From positions 1 through 64,000 of the IMG/VR virus record IMGVR_UViG_3300036766_000185: a stretch of DNA of 64,000 bases; one strand, written 5' to 3'. Made by a program: the position numbers and the translations under genes. This document shows positions 40,883 through 49,683 of this stretch, in pieces. Each line of letters starts with the position of its first letter. The first letter of the stretch is position 1. Under the pieces are notes generated by a model. The model saw nothing but the letters and a program-made list of their open reading frames with translations, ran no database searches and had not been told where the DNA came from. Source of the DNA: a virus.

Positions 40883-41100
40883 TTGCCAGCAAACCTCTCG
40901 AACAAACTCTTACTAACCCCAGCCGCGTTTATCCAAGAAATGTTACTCTCGCTATACACATCAACAATAAACGCGCCCTGCCCATCCTCATGGCTCAATG
41001 ATAATCCATGCTGTTTACAAAGCGAAGTTAGCTCAGTCATAAATAGCTCAACTGCCCCGATTTGAGCATCTATACTTAGTTCATGTACCCATCGTTTCAT
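40879..41100 (-). CDS. Hypothetical protein
   Basis: 73 residues, soluble, alpha/beta ('AQIGAVELFMTELTSLCKQH', 'GAFIVDVYSESNISWINAAG'). No family recognised. ATGA overlaps on both sides. Confidence 0.55.
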   Translation of the reverse strand: MKRWVHELSIDAQIGAVELFMTELTSLCKQHGLSLSHEDGQGAFIVDVYSESNISWINAAGVSKSLFERFAGK

Positions 41101-41612
41101 TCAAATATGTCTCCATTTGCGTCTGCAGCATCTTGCTCATAAGGCGCTATACGACGCCTGTAATACTCAAATGCGACACAACGAATCATACCGTAAGCGT
41201 CATATCTACGATTCTCATCAATAGACGTTTCGCGCAGCGCAGTCTCTAGCACCCCAATAGCATTGTTGTAGTCGCTATATTTGCTATTTTCTTTAGAATA
41301 CAAAGCATTAATAATCGTACAAATCGTATAATTCAGAGTGCCATTCAGCTTCTCTTGTAAAGCGGGATTCTGCTTAATCGTCTCAATAAGAGGAAACAAT
41401 TTTTTATCTACCATTTGACGCTTCTCATCATCTACTGGAGGATAGACCTCGTTCTCTCTCTTACTATAAAACGCAGACAGAAGACGACGCACCACATGAT
41501 AAAATGTGTCATCCCTGGTACTCATAAGGTGAAAATTCCACCCCAACCACTCCACCAGATCGGTTAGTGGTGTCTCAAGCCAGGCTCTGTGAGTACCCGA
41601 AATGTACGGCAT
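41097..41612 (-). CDS. Conserved phage protein (DUF6899-like)
   Basis: 171 residues. 'LNGTLNYTICTIINALY', 'YSDYNNAIGVLETALRE', 'FEYYRRRIAPYEQDAADANG' give the DUF6899 pattern (a helical protein with a GELNY-type motif and a closing YRR...YE...NGD) common in large phages and never given a function to my knowledge. Its N-terminus starts MPYIS as in that family. Confidence 0.75.
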   Translation of the reverse strand: MPYISGTHRAWLETPLTDLVEWLGWNFHLMSTRDDTFYHVVRRLLSAFYSKRENEVYPPVDDEKRQMVDKKLFPLIETIKQNPALQEKLNGTLNYTICTIINALYSKENSKYSDYNNAIGVLETALRETSIDENRRYDAYGMIRCVAFEYYRRRIAPYEQDAADANGDIFE

Positions 41613-41809
41613 TAAAGATTCTCAACTCCCTCAATCTTACCACCTTCTTCATTCTCTCGCTCTTGTTTGTCTCGACAATCATCACATACATCGTCCTCAC
41701 TAGTAATGTCTTTATATTCCTCTAGCAGATCGTCCAAGCTAGACTCGAACAATCGCCAGATATGAAAGTCTAAGATCTGCTTGATCATTTCATCGCGAGA
41801 TTCCATCAA
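41612..41809 (-). CDS. Small acidic protein with CDDC motif
   Basis: 65 residues, very acidic (SSLDDLLEEYKDITSEDDVC), a single CxxC and a Glu-rich end. No family recognised. Confidence 0.5.
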   Translation of the reverse strand: MMESRDEMIKQILDFHIWRLFESSLDDLLEEYKDITSEDDVCDDCRDKQERENEEGGKIEGVENL

Positions 41810-42093
41810 TTCCTCTCCTGCTTCATAAATGCGATTTCACCTTTTAGATTCTTCTGCTCATTTAGCGTATACATAGCGACTCGCTCTAAAGTCTGAACTC
41901 GATCTAAGAGACCTAGCTTTTCTGCTTCTGAGATTGCTGCGCTATGCATAAGACTCTTGATCTGCACAAGCTCTTCTCTCACTATACGTCTCGTAAGAAT
42001 GCCATTAAGACCAATTGATAGACCGACCGATGAAAGAATAGCAAATATCGCGCTAACACTAATCGTCAAATTTGCAGTAGTTCGCGCTTCCAT
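41806..42093 (-). CDS. Membrane-anchored coiled-coil protein
   Basis: 95 residues: membrane helix at residues 8-30 (LTISVSAIFAILSSVGLSIG), then a coiled coil (LLDRVQTLERVAMYTLNEQK). Possible lysis-accessory or envelope protein. Confidence 0.55.
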   Translation of the reverse strand: MEARTTANLTISVSAIFAILSSVGLSIGLNGILTRRIVREELVQIKSLMHSAAISEAEKLGLLDRVQTLERVAMYTLNEQKNLKGEIAFMKQERN

Positions 42094-42106
42094 TTTTGGC
42101 TTTCTC

Positions 42107-42253
42107 TTATTTTATCAAAACGATGGCCTCACAGTTGGTTCCTAATGCCTTCATGCGCTCTTCGTGTTGTCTGGTCAGATCTCTGTCCATCGCGATGATG
42201 AGAAGTACCACACCAATTAGAACGCTCACAGTTACACAGTATTCGGTTTTCAT
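42107..42253 (-). CDS. 48-residue membrane protein
   Basis: MKTEYCVTVSVLIGVVLLII starts on a TGATG overlap with the upstream gene; a charged tail follows (DRDLTRQHEERMKALGTNC). Topology like a small spanin or holin-accessory; not assignable. Confidence 0.5.
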   Translation of the reverse strand: MKTEYCVTVSVLIGVVLLIIAMDRDLTRQHEERMKALGTNCEAIVLIK

Positions 42254-42465
42254 CACCCTCTCCTCAGCAGCGCTTTTATCAGTCGCTTCTGTCGCTCGCT
42301 TTTCTGCGTTCGCCGGAGAGCATCCCAAAGCGCTACATTACACACGAGTCTTTCGCTTGCTACACCTTTTGCATTCTCGCGCTGAAAGCGCACCATCCCA
42401 TATCCTTCATCTACGCCGTAGTCGTTACGGTGAACTTCCTGAGGGATAAGCACTAACTTGTTCAT
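42253..42465 (-). CDS. Hypothetical basic protein
   Basis: 70 residues, soluble, with 'YGMVRFQRENAKGVASERLV' and a basic C-terminal helix ending LLRRG. Overlaps both neighbours by a few bases. No family recognised. Confidence 0.5.
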   Translation of the reverse strand: MNKLVLIPQEVHRNDYGVDEGYGMVRFQRENAKGVASERLVCNVALWDALRRTQKSERQKRLIKALLRRG

Positions 42466-43235
42466 AGCGCCATTCTTTCATTTTTTTCAGGACTAGGGAT
42501 GGTAACTCGACCTGCATAGCCTCCGTGGCCTTTGCAGAAGAAGGTTTGGTAACAAGTCTTACCTTGATATCGAATCCCATCCTTTCGCAGATCTTGACTG
42601 CCACAGTTAGCGCATCGAAAATCGCCGTAAAATGCTGATAAGTTCAGCTTCGGCTTAATGTGTGGCTGGAACTTATTCCACAAAGCTCGCGTGTCCTCAA
42701 CGTCCTTGCGATTGTAAGCACACATTTTATCAAAACTCTTTTTGTTCTTGCACTCTAAGATATCAATCCAGTCTTGCATTTCCATCTTCACTTTTCCGCC
42801 TAGCCCGAACTGTTTAGAAATGTAGTCTAAACTAGCAGACGGGAAGGCGAAATGCTTTCGAATCTGTTTCTCTAAGTCATCAGTATACTTCGCCCACTCA
42901 GGCAGAGGAGGCAGATTATTGAGCACTCGCTGAGTATTTATGTACTTAATATCAAACTTGTCTGAGTTTTTACCAATAGCTACGTCAGCCATTTTGACAA
43001 TTTTATCAAATTCACGAATCACTTTTCCCGAATCCTGCTCTTTAAAGCCCCAATCAATTGTCCTAGCCGATTTGCCGTCGTTAAACGCATAGCTTATGCA
43101 AATAATCCCATATCTACTGCTCTGCTCGGCTAGCTGATGCTGTCGTACATATTGCTTGCCGAGTCTCCAAACATAGACGAGAAGGGGCGTAGTCTCAATA
43201 TCGAAGAACATCACCAAAGGCTTTTTATTCAACAT
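42462..43235 (-). CDS. DEDD-type 3'-5' exonuclease (RNase H fold) with zinc ribbon
   Basis: 257 residues. Exo I 'MFFDIETTPLLVYVW', exo II 'GKNSDKFDIKYINTQ' and exo III 'YNRKDVEDTRALW' (Tyr type, DEDDy) form the active site of an YprB-like/RNase_H_2 exonuclease. A C-terminal CANCGSQDLRKDG ... CYQTFFC ribbon probably binds DNA. It likely trims DNA ends in repair, next to the SbcC/SbcD pair. First gene behind a sigma70-like promoter. Confidence 0.82.
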   Translation of the reverse strand: MLNKKPLVMFFDIETTPLLVYVWRLGKQYVRQHQLAEQSSRYGIICISYAFNDGKSARTIDWGFKEQDSGKVIREFDKIVKMADVAIGKNSDKFDIKYINTQRVLNNLPPLPEWAKYTDDLEKQIRKHFAFPSASLDYISKQFGLGGKVKMEMQDWIDILECKNKKSFDKMCAYNRKDVEDTRALWNKFQPHIKPKLNLSAFYGDFRCANCGSQDLRKDGIRYQGKTCYQTFFCKGHGGYAGRVTIPSPEKNERMAL

Positions 43236-43268
43236 TCTTTCTCCTTGTTTTCTTCTTCTCTAGTATAG

Positions 43269-43297
43269 AGTATATCACACCACATACAACCAGTAAA
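43269..43297 (-). promoter_or_regulatory. Sigma70-like promoter (P4)
   Basis: On the minus strand TTTACT, 17 bp, TATACT. The -10 flank reads GGTGTGATATACT, shared exactly with the promoter upstream of the first ssDNA-binding protein gene. A second TATACT lies 7 bases downstream. It sits in the 62-base gap between the SbcC-like and exonuclease genes. Confidence 0.65.
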
Positions 43298-44989
43298 TTA
43301 TTCCTTTAGAACGCGTGATTCCCCGTCAATCTTCTTGACTACTATCACGTTTTCTGCAGCGTACATATCTCTAATATCGGTGTGAGTCACCACGATCACT
43401 CGTTCGAACTGAGGGCGAAGCTGTTGCGACAGTTCTACAAATTTGATCTTTCCAAGCTCATCAAGAGAACCAAACCCTTCGTCTATAATTAGGGTAGAGA
43501 TCTTGAAGTTATTTCTTCGCGCTAGAACGCTGGACAGCGCAATTCTAATAGCCAAATCAATTCTAAACTTCTCGCCCCCACTCAAAGAGTCATACAATCT
43601 CCGATTCAAATCAGATAGCACAGCGATATCAAGAGTCTCTCCTATCCCACCGCTCTTGAGAGTCTTTTGTGTTGAGATCTCTAGTCTCAATTTTCTATCC
43701 GACAACACCTCTAGCAGCTTGTTAGATTCTAGTTCAATCTCCGGGATTACACTTTCAATGATACGAGTGGGAATTCCGTTCTTGTCGAAAGCTCCCTCCA
43801 GGGCGCTTAAAACTGCATGGTCATCGTCAATTAAAATTAGAGCGGCTTCAAGCTCTCTAACTCGTTGTTCCAATTTCAATTTTTCCGTTTCTTTGGCTTG
43901 AAGAAATCCAAGAGCAGATTCTAACGCTCGAATCGACGCATCGATGATCTCCGCCTGCTCGAAAATCGCTCTGATTCGAAGCTCGAATGCATTTATAGTT
44001 TGCTGCTGATGTGTTGTCCGTTCTAGCATTTGAAGAATCTTAGAACTAACACCAGAGCGCTCCTCTGCGTATCGAGATAATCTTGTTTTAAGAGTTTTTA
44101 TCAAGTCTACTTTTCTTTGCTCGTCAAGTTTAGACAAACAGAGCGGGCATTCTCCATTCATCTTGGCTAGCGTCTCAACTCTAGCGGCTACCTTGCTCAT
44201 AGCATCGTCTAGCTGAACACCATACATAGACAATTTTGATCGTTCTACGACATTAGAAGCTAGTTTGGCTTTTTCTTCGGCTAGCGGCATATCGATAGAC
44301 GAACGCTCGTCTGATAAGGTCTTTTCTAGGGTGATTTGCTCTCTTAGTTTATCTCTCTGCTCTTCTAGTGAAGATTCCTCAACCGCATCAGCTAGCTGCA
44401 TCTGTACAGCAGACAAGCTTAGATCTGTAGCGAAAGATTCCTTCTCTTTATTCTTCAAACGCAGTCTAACTTCCTCTAGATACTTATCGTATTCATCTAG
44501 ACGCAGAATCTTCATTATGATGTGCTTTGCCTCTTTGGGAGCTAGAACACTAAAACTGTCTGATTTTCCCTGCTCGACGCAAGCACTCATAATAAAAAGA
44601 TCGTACGTCATACCCAGCAGATTTTCAATTTTCTGTTGAGTCTCTGCAATCGTAGCACCATTATCGGGATGCCCCTTCCCATCAATGTAGCTAACATCTA
44701 GATTAAGAGTAGTTTTCTTTTCGCGCTCTCTCACTCTTCGTACACGATACGCATTCTGACCTAGTGAAAACTCTACTTCGACCTCGCAGCTTTTCTCGCC
44801 CTCGGTGATTAGCTCGTCTCCGTTAGCTCTAGCACGTCCAAATAAGCACCAGGTAACTGCATCTTTAACTAGAGAGGATTTTCCTGCACCATTCTCCCCT
44901 ACTACTATAACTGGATTCATGCTAGTTATATCTAGCTCTGTATGCTTATGAGAGAGAAAATTATGAACAGAAATCTTGTCGATTCTCAT
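43298..44989 (-). CDS. SbcC/Rad50-like recombination ATPase (T4 gp46 type)
   Basis: 563 residues, the short length of T4 gp46. Walker A 'VGENGAGKSSLVKDA' (about 31), a coiled coil broken by a zinc-hook 'CPLCLSKL' (about 280), ABC signature 'LSGGEKFRIDLAIRIALSSV' (about 470) and Walker B 'STLIIDEGFGSLDE'. With the SbcD/gp47-like nuclease encoded about 3 kb upstream it should form the complex that resects DNA ends to start recombination-dependent replication. Coupled by ATGA to a small zinc gene upstream. Confidence 0.92.
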   Translation of the reverse strand: MRIDKISVHNFLSHKHTELDITSMNPVIVVGENGAGKSSLVKDAVTWCLFGRARANGDELITEGEKSCEVEVEFSLGQNAYRVRRVREREKKTTLNLDVSYIDGKGHPDNGATIAETQQKIENLLGMTYDLFIMSACVEQGKSDSFSVLAPKEAKHIIMKILRLDEYDKYLEEVRLRLKNKEKESFATDLSLSAVQMQLADAVEESSLEEQRDKLREQITLEKTLSDERSSIDMPLAEEKAKLASNVVERSKLSMYGVQLDDAMSKVAARVETLAKMNGECPLCLSKLDEQRKVDLIKTLKTRLSRYAEERSGVSSKILQMLERTTHQQQTINAFELRIRAIFEQAEIIDASIRALESALGFLQAKETEKLKLEQRVRELEAALILIDDDHAVLSALEGAFDKNGIPTRIIESVIPEIELESNKLLEVLSDRKLRLEISTQKTLKSGGIGETLDIAVLSDLNRRLYDSLSGGEKFRIDLAIRIALSSVLARRNNFKISTLIIDEGFGSLDELGKIKFVELSQQLRPQFERVIVVTHTDIRDMYAAENVIVVKKIDGESRVLKE

Positions 44990-45150
44990 TCAGAAGTTAC
45001 GTCCTCTAAATCCACATCAAAGTTCTCTACGTCTACTGTTGACACCGCCTGACAGACCATACAGCGAATGTCAATGGCCTCTTTAGTCTCATGAGAGGAT
45101 ACAACGGTAACTTCCTCAGAGAAACAGAAGGAGCACTTGACACTATTCAT
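44986..45150 (-). CDS. Small zinc-ribbon protein
   Basis: 54 residues from the ATG seven bases behind GAGG, overlapping the RNA ligase stop. CSFCFSEEVTVV and CMVCQAVSTVDV give two CxxC pairs; the tail is acidic. Possibly a partner of the SbcC-like protein; no family recognised. Confidence 0.55.
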   Translation of the reverse strand: MNSVKCSFCFSEEVTVVSSHETKEAIDIRCMVCQAVSTVDVENFDVDLEDVTSE

Positions 45151-46111
45151 TCTTTGCCTCGATAGCTCGCTCACTCATCATCTTGTCCACGACTAGTAAA
45201 CAAAGCTTGGGAGCTTGCTTTTTTATTAAGTTGAATTGTAATGTGTTAAAATCCTTTACAAGAAGCCAACACTCTTCCTTCATAATATCTTCTATCACAG
45301 CACGGGGTAGCACGTGCATGATTGTTCTGTCGATTGGCAATCCCTGCTCATCTTTAAGTCTCAAAATTGCTTTCCTAATTCGTGCTTCGGTATAGAATGC
45401 GGTGAGAAATCTAGAGGTATCATCTTGGAGATCTTTCACTCCACCACCAAAAGCTGCCATATTAGCCTCTTTGAAGGATTGAGTTACTAATTTGGCGAAC
45501 ATTTGTCTCCCGTACACATTTCTGCGAAAGTAATTCTTTATAACGATTCCTTCCATTCTGCCTTCATAGTAAGCGCTGTTACCAATGAAGTTTTCTAATC
45601 TCGCCACATCAATTTCTGCTACTGTAGTCTTCAAAATGAGTGGAACAATCGAAAGTCCCAGTCTTTCATATTCAGCTTTAACAGCCTCATAAGGAAGATA
45701 GATATGAGTCAGCGTATTATAGATATCGAACCCCATAAACTGAGGAGTTCGCGCCCAGTCGTAGTTGATAGTATGCTTTTTGCACCACTCGCCATAGTAG
45801 ATGTAGTCGGGATGCAAGACTTCAGCCCAAGTTTTACCCGCCACGAAATTTTCACTCATTTTATCAACCAACCAGTTGGCGTTTTTCCCAAACTGCTTGA
45901 GTTGCGGACTATTGGCATCAGTGAGTTTGAACTGATTGTTTCTGGATCCAAAAAGAAGTTCACCTTCCCACACTCTAAATTGGGCATTGCCCCCATCTAT
46001 TTTTTCTTGAATAACAATAACGTCTGTAGGCTCAGAAAAGAGACCATAATTTTCCTCATGACCAAGACGCTCTATATCCAAATACTTGTGAAATGTCGGG
46101 AGATCGCTCAT
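45143..46111 (-). CDS. RNA ligase (Rnl2-like nucleotidyltransferase)
   Basis: 322 residues. Motif I 'VIQEKIDGGNAQFRVW' (catalytic Lys about residue 35), motif III 'YIYYGEWCKKH', motif IV 'MEGIVIKNY' and motif V 'FAKLVTQSFKEAN' are those of ATP-dependent RNA ligases. In T4, such enzymes mend host tRNA cut by defence nucleases. No polynucleotide kinase partner is in this window. Substrate (RNA rather than DNA) is inferred from overall similarity to the Rnl2 group. Confidence 0.85.
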   Translation of the reverse strand: MSDLPTFHKYLDIERLGHEENYGLFSEPTDVIVIQEKIDGGNAQFRVWEGELLFGSRNNQFKLTDANSPQLKQFGKNANWLVDKMSENFVAGKTWAEVLHPDYIYYGEWCKKHTINYDWARTPQFMGFDIYNTLTHIYLPYEAVKAEYERLGLSIVPLILKTTVAEIDVARLENFIGNSAYYEGRMEGIVIKNYFRRNVYGRQMFAKLVTQSFKEANMAAFGGGVKDLQDDTSRFLTAFYTEARIRKAILRLKDEQGLPIDRTIMHVLPRAVIEDIMKEECWLLVKDFNTLQFNLIKKQAPKLCLLVVDKMMSERAIEAKNE

Positions 46112-46320
46112 TTCTTAGCCCTGCACTTTCCACATTTTCCTTTGATGGTATAAGTCATACAATGACATGAATCACACAGAGAGATTTCATTTCGAAAAGC
46201 TTCGAACTTCTCTGGAGTCCAATCTTGTCGCTCGATCCACCCGCCTCCCATCGAGCACGTAGAAAGGTGCACCTCTTCTCCTGGTCTACTATGGGCCCCG
46301 CACTCTTTACACTTACTCAT
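46108..46320 (-). CDS. Cysteine-rich zinc protein
   Basis: 70 residues from the internal ATG MSKCKECGAH preceded by AGAAGAG; an ATG 11 codons upstream lies inside the gene before. Contains three CxxC-like pairs (CKECG, CDSC, CGKC), enough for two zinc ions. No family recognised. Confidence 0.55.
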   Translation of the reverse strand: MSKCKECGAHSRPGEEVHLSTCSMGGGWIERQDWTPEKFEAFRNEISLCDSCHCMTYTIKGKCGKCRAKK

Positions 46321-46459
46321 TCTCTTCTGCGCTCTGTTCTTCATCAAGCTCACTTATCTCTCCGCACTCTAGACACTCGATTATGGTGATCAATTCAATC
46401 GAAGTCTGAACCTTTTCGATCTCTCTCACCAACTCAGATTGACATGAAGAGCAGTTCAT
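46313..46459 (-). CDS. 48-residue zinc-ribbon protein
   Basis: MNCSSCQSELVREIEKVQTS ... CLECGEISELDEEQ: a two-pair ribbon with an acidic tail, complete with stop, overlapping the next ATG by 8 bases. Similar small ribbons recur across the genome. Confidence 0.55.
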   Translation of the reverse strand: MNCSSCQSELVREIEKVQTSIELITIIECLECGEISELDEEQSAEENE

Positions 46460-46471
46460 TTTATTTGTCCC

Positions 46472-46951
46472 TTAGTATCTGTAATCATAGATTCTCTCTA
46501 GGCCGTAACGCTTCAATATCGAGCTATCAGTCAGATCATCTTCCATCAATTTTCTAAAGTCTACATACACTCCCGCACCAGCATATACACTCTGAGCAAA
46601 ATCGTCGCATAAGATCTTTCCTGACCTGTATCCCACAGGAAGCTGCAGACATTTCAAAACGAAGCCAACCCAGTCAAAGTCTAAGATTTCATAGTTATAC
46701 AGAGCAGCCCGCATCCAGGATTCATCAAGATAGGCGGCGTCAACTCGTCGCAAAATCACGATCTGTTTCTGTCTGTATTCGTTCATGTCGCCAACTCTGA
46801 CGCCCTGCTTCAATGTCAATTCAAGAATTTCGTTGTCGTCTCGACACAGGAGGACGTGGTTCCAATAGAAGTGCAGAAGCTTGCGACTAAGCCAATGTCG
46901 CCACTTCGTACCTCTGGCTAACACTATATCTCCTGCTTTAACTTCAATCAT
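46472..46951 (-). CDS. YiiX-like permuted NlpC/P60 cysteine peptidase
   Basis: 159 residues. 'AGDIVLARG' start, His in 'FYWNHVLLCRDDNEILELT' and Cys in 'ILCDDFAQSVYAGAG' follow the permuted order (His before Cys) of YiiX/YaeF-type NlpC/P60 enzymes. Related proteins cleave peptidoglycan peptides or lipids. No signal peptide, so it acts in the cytosol unless a holin exports it; it is an endolysin candidate but not a proven one. Confidence 0.65.
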   Translation of the reverse strand: MIEVKAGDIVLARGTKWRHWLSRKLLHFYWNHVLLCRDDNEILELTLKQGVRVGDMNEYRQKQIVILRRVDAAYLDESWMRAALYNYEILDFDWVGFVLKCLQLPVGYRSGKILCDDFAQSVYAGAGVYVDFRKLMEDDLTDSSILKRYGLERIYDYRY

Positions 46952-47133
46952 TAGATTCTCTCTGTCGCTATAACTAATCTTCCTGTTCCTCGATCATATG
47001 CCCTAGCAATAGCCTTTAACTCGTGCAGCAGCTTGTTACACAACTTCTCCATCTCCACGTCATATTCTGGTTTGGTTGCATCGTCTACAGTTACAGAGAT
47101 AGACAACTTGTAGCTTCTAGTTTTCTGAGTCAT
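46951..47133 (-). CDS. Hypothetical protein
   Basis: 60 residues ('SYKLSISVTVDDATKPEYDV', 'ELKAIARAYDRGTGRLVIAT'), a short beta-alpha-beta. Shares one base with the YiiX-like gene. No family recognised. Confidence 0.5.
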   Translation of the reverse strand: MTQKTRSYKLSISVTVDDATKPEYDVEMEKLCNKLLHELKAIARAYDRGTGRLVIATERI

Positions 47134-47135
47134 TT

Positions 47136-47216
47136 TTATTTCCCGCGTCGAACAAGCAGCGTGAAAACAACAATAGCCACAACTCCAACCAAAAGAGTAA
47201 GCGCGTTTCCTGACAT
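47136..47216 (-). CDS. 26-residue membrane micro-protein
   Basis: MSGNALTLLVGVVAIVVFTL then LVRRGK: one helix with basic end, GGAG site before the ATG. Overlaps no gene but sits between two tightly spaced ones. Confidence 0.5.
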   Translation of the reverse strand: MSGNALTLLVGVVAIVVFTLLVRRGK

Positions 47217-47217
47217 T

Positions 47218-47811
47218 TTATTCTCCTTTCAGTTTACCCCTGTTTACGATATCCCACTTTACAGCAGAAAGCTGCGCATCTTCTCTCTTACGATTCTGCG
47301 ACCGCGCATCAAGTTTAGCTACCATTTCTATCGCGGCTCTCGTAGCCTTATTATTAAAATCACGAACTACATTATCAACAGTTCTATCGCTAACATCAAA
47401 AAGGTTCTGATCTCGAATGTCTCTGGTCGACTGAGAAGTTTGATCGTTTAATTGAGCCGTTGCATAGGCTCTGAAATCAAAGTGCAGACGCTCGCCGAAT
47501 TTGCTCGTCCAATACGCGATCTCAGAATCAGATAATTCGCTCTTAAACGGTTGAGTCTCTAGCGATACAAACAAGTCCAACCCTCCCGTATACAAGTCTG
47601 GTCTTTTTACTTGACAGTCTGAAACTGCATGAAGATATAGTTTAGATTGTACTAAACTCGTAGCGATGATAAAGGCAATCTCTCTCAATCTCTCAGCCAG
47701 AAGATATCTAATAGAAGTTTTCGACTGATTCATCTGCTGATATCTAGTGATGAGGGTTCCATACCAGCCGTACAGACTCTGATCTTGTCGATTACCCTCT
47801 AGTAGTGGCAT
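47218..47811 (-). CDS. Hypothetical protein coupled to the SbcD-like nuclease
   Basis: 197 residues, helical with a basic C-terminus (LDARSQNRKREDAQLSAVKW). The N-terminal half (LLAERLREIAFIIATSLVQS) may be amphipathic. Overlaps the nuclease gene by 20 bases, suggesting coordinated synthesis. No domain recognised. Confidence 0.6.
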   Translation of the reverse strand: MPLLEGNRQDQSLYGWYGTLITRYQQMNQSKTSIRYLLAERLREIAFIIATSLVQSKLYLHAVSDCQVKRPDLYTGGLDLFVSLETQPFKSELSDSEIAYWTSKFGERLHFDFRAYATAQLNDQTSQSTRDIRDQNLFDVSDRTVDNVVRDFNNKATRAAIEMVAKLDARSQNRKREDAQLSAVKWDIVNRGKLKGE

Positions 47812-48820
47812 CGATCACTTCCTTTCCTACTGTCATCACTTTCGTTTTTTCTAGCTCAGATAACGAGGACTCTTTTAAATAGTCTGATAGCGCGTCAATC
47901 GCCGAAATCTGCTCAGACATAATTCTTTGAGAGGTGGGAACACTCTCTCTAACAACGTCATACTGTATTGTAAGCTCTTTAGCTCTGGAAGTCATTTGAC
48001 GCACTACATCTTCCTTGACATTTCTTGCAATCTCATTCGCCGTACCGTGAAAAATTATCTTGACAATAGCATCTTCAATTTCATTCACATGTAGCACAGT
48101 AGCACCAACATTAGATGCGTCAATGTCGTATTGAATCATCGAGCGGGTCTTAAGAGGAATAAACTCTGCTGTAATATGATGGTCGTCAATTGTTCCCTCC
48201 GGCTTAAGAGCGACAAACTGTACATCAAGTATTGTTACACCCTTTATATCGTCGCGCTCTCCAAAATCGACATGTTCAATACTACCCGAATACATGATCA
48301 AAGGATTCTCCCTCAAAATCTGATGCTTGTGTACATCGCCTAAAACATATGCTTTACAGTTTGGGTACTTAGCTAGGAGTTCGTCTGTGCTCATGGCTTC
48401 CATTAGTTGATAATCGGTGGGACCAATCTTCGCTTCTCTGAGCAGCAGGTGTCCCATAAATATAGTATCCTCGATGTAGGGATTAGTTACAATCTTTACA
48501 TCCTTAATCTGCAACTCTTCAAACGAATGGTAGCTGTGAACACCGTTCGGATATTCGTCGTGATTCCCACGCAGAATAACAAATTTCACACCAGAACCCG
48601 TAGCGCTCGGTGGAGCTACAATAGATCGCACCCATCGTTCGAACATTGCAAGCTCTTGACTATGAGGACGACGACTGGTAAAAGTGTCCCCTAGAATCAA
48701 CACCTTATCGACTTTCTCTTTGAAGATAAGCTGCTTAATCTGCTCCAGAGCCGACACTGTATCGTCGAAGCGACGATTGATGTTCAAGTGAATATCGGAA
48801 CAGATCAAGTAGCGGCTCAT
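47792..48820 (-). CDS. SbcD/Mre11-like nuclease (T4 gp47 type)
   Basis: 342 residues. Metallophosphoesterase motifs in order: 'ICSDIHLNINRRFDDT', 'LILGDTFTSRR', 'ILRGNHDEYPNGVHS', 'VLGDVHKHQ', and 'MYSGSIEHVDFGERDD' as the closing signature of Mre11/SbcD. It is the nuclease partner of the SbcC/gp46-like ATPase. Overlaps upstream gene by ATGA. Confidence 0.92.
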   Translation of the reverse strand: MSRYLICSDIHLNINRRFDDTVSALEQIKQLIFKEKVDKVLILGDTFTSRRPHSQELAMFERWVRSIVAPPSATGSGVKFVILRGNHDEYPNGVHSYHSFEELQIKDVKIVTNPYIEDTIFMGHLLLREAKIGPTDYQLMEAMSTDELLAKYPNCKAYVLGDVHKHQILRENPLIMYSGSIEHVDFGERDDIKGVTILDVQFVALKPEGTIDDHHITAEFIPLKTRSMIQYDIDASNVGATVLHVNEIEDAIVKIIFHGTANEIARNVKEDVVRQMTSRAKELTIQYDVVRESVPTSQRIMSEQISAIDALSDYLKESSLSELEKTKVMTVGKEVIDATTRG

Positions 48821-49683
48821 TTCTTGTCCTTGTTCTTCTTATTCGCATCATCGATAGCTTTATCGATACGTTCTTTTTCTTCTGTCTCTTTGACCATCTG
48901 CTGTAATTCTGTCTCTTTAATTCTAGTCATTTGATCTATGCGAATAGATAGATAGTCCTTTACGCGCATTCTAAGCTCAATGTCGCTTTCTTCAACTTTT
49001 CGTTTAATACCTACCAATCCGACAATCTCATCAAGATCAGCACCCTCTTTCTCAAAAAACTCTTCTCTCTTCCCCGCAATAAAAACATCGAAGAAGTCTG
49101 ATTCTGAGATTTGCGCTTTTAGCAGATCAACAATTGGGAATACTCGCTCAATTTTGACTAACAATGTTGGTTTCGCTTTTTTCTCACTACCCTTAACAGG
49201 GTCCGCCATATTATAGTCAACTTTTACTAAGTTAGTTCTAACGTAGACTGGAATGTTCTGTACGCGCAGCAAGAGCAAAATCTCCTGAGAGGCTGCGAGA
49301 GCATCAAACATCTGTGCAACAATCTCAAGTCGTAGAGTGAAAGAAGGCATTTTCGCCATTGGGTCCTTCTTTTTCTTCTTAGAAGATCCTACCTCTTCTT
49401 CCATCTCCTGAAAGTCTGGAGACTCAAATGGTACATCATCTTCTGGGTAATATTCTCTACCGCCTCCATCGGAATATGTACTCCCTCCGCCAGATGAAAC
49501 GTTCTCTATATTGATAATATCAATTTGAAATTTCTTACTATCGCAAATAAGCAACACTGGGCTAACTATCTTAAACGGAACCGATCTAGTGTCTATCTTT
49601 TTATAGCGGATAAGATTAACCAGTTCCTCAGGGGTTAAGTCTAGAGTATGCTGAACCGTTTTGTCTACTATTTTGATTCTCAT
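48817..49683 (-). CDS. Hypothetical protein upstream of the SbcD-like gene
   Basis: 288 residues. A small N-terminal domain (residues 1-60), a disordered Gly/Ser/Lys linker (SSGGGSTYSDGGG ... SSKKKKKD), a domain around residues 105-215 (PSFTLRLEIVAQMFDALAAS, VQNIPVYVRTNLVKVD) and a long C-terminal helix rich in Lys and Glu. Not recognised. Its position suggests a replication or recombination accessory factor. Confidence 0.6.
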   Translation of the reverse strand: MRIKIVDKTVQHTLDLTPEELVNLIRYKKIDTRSVPFKIVSPVLLICDSKKFQIDIINIENVSSGGGSTYSDGGGREYYPEDDVPFESPDFQEMEEEVGSSKKKKKDPMAKMPSFTLRLEIVAQMFDALAASQEILLLLRVQNIPVYVRTNLVKVDYNMADPVKGSEKKAKPTLLVKIERVFPIVDLLKAQISESDFFDVFIAGKREEFFEKEGADLDEIVGLVGIKRKVEESDIELRMRVKDYLSIRIDQMTRIKETELQQMVKETEEKERIDKAIDDANKKNKDKK

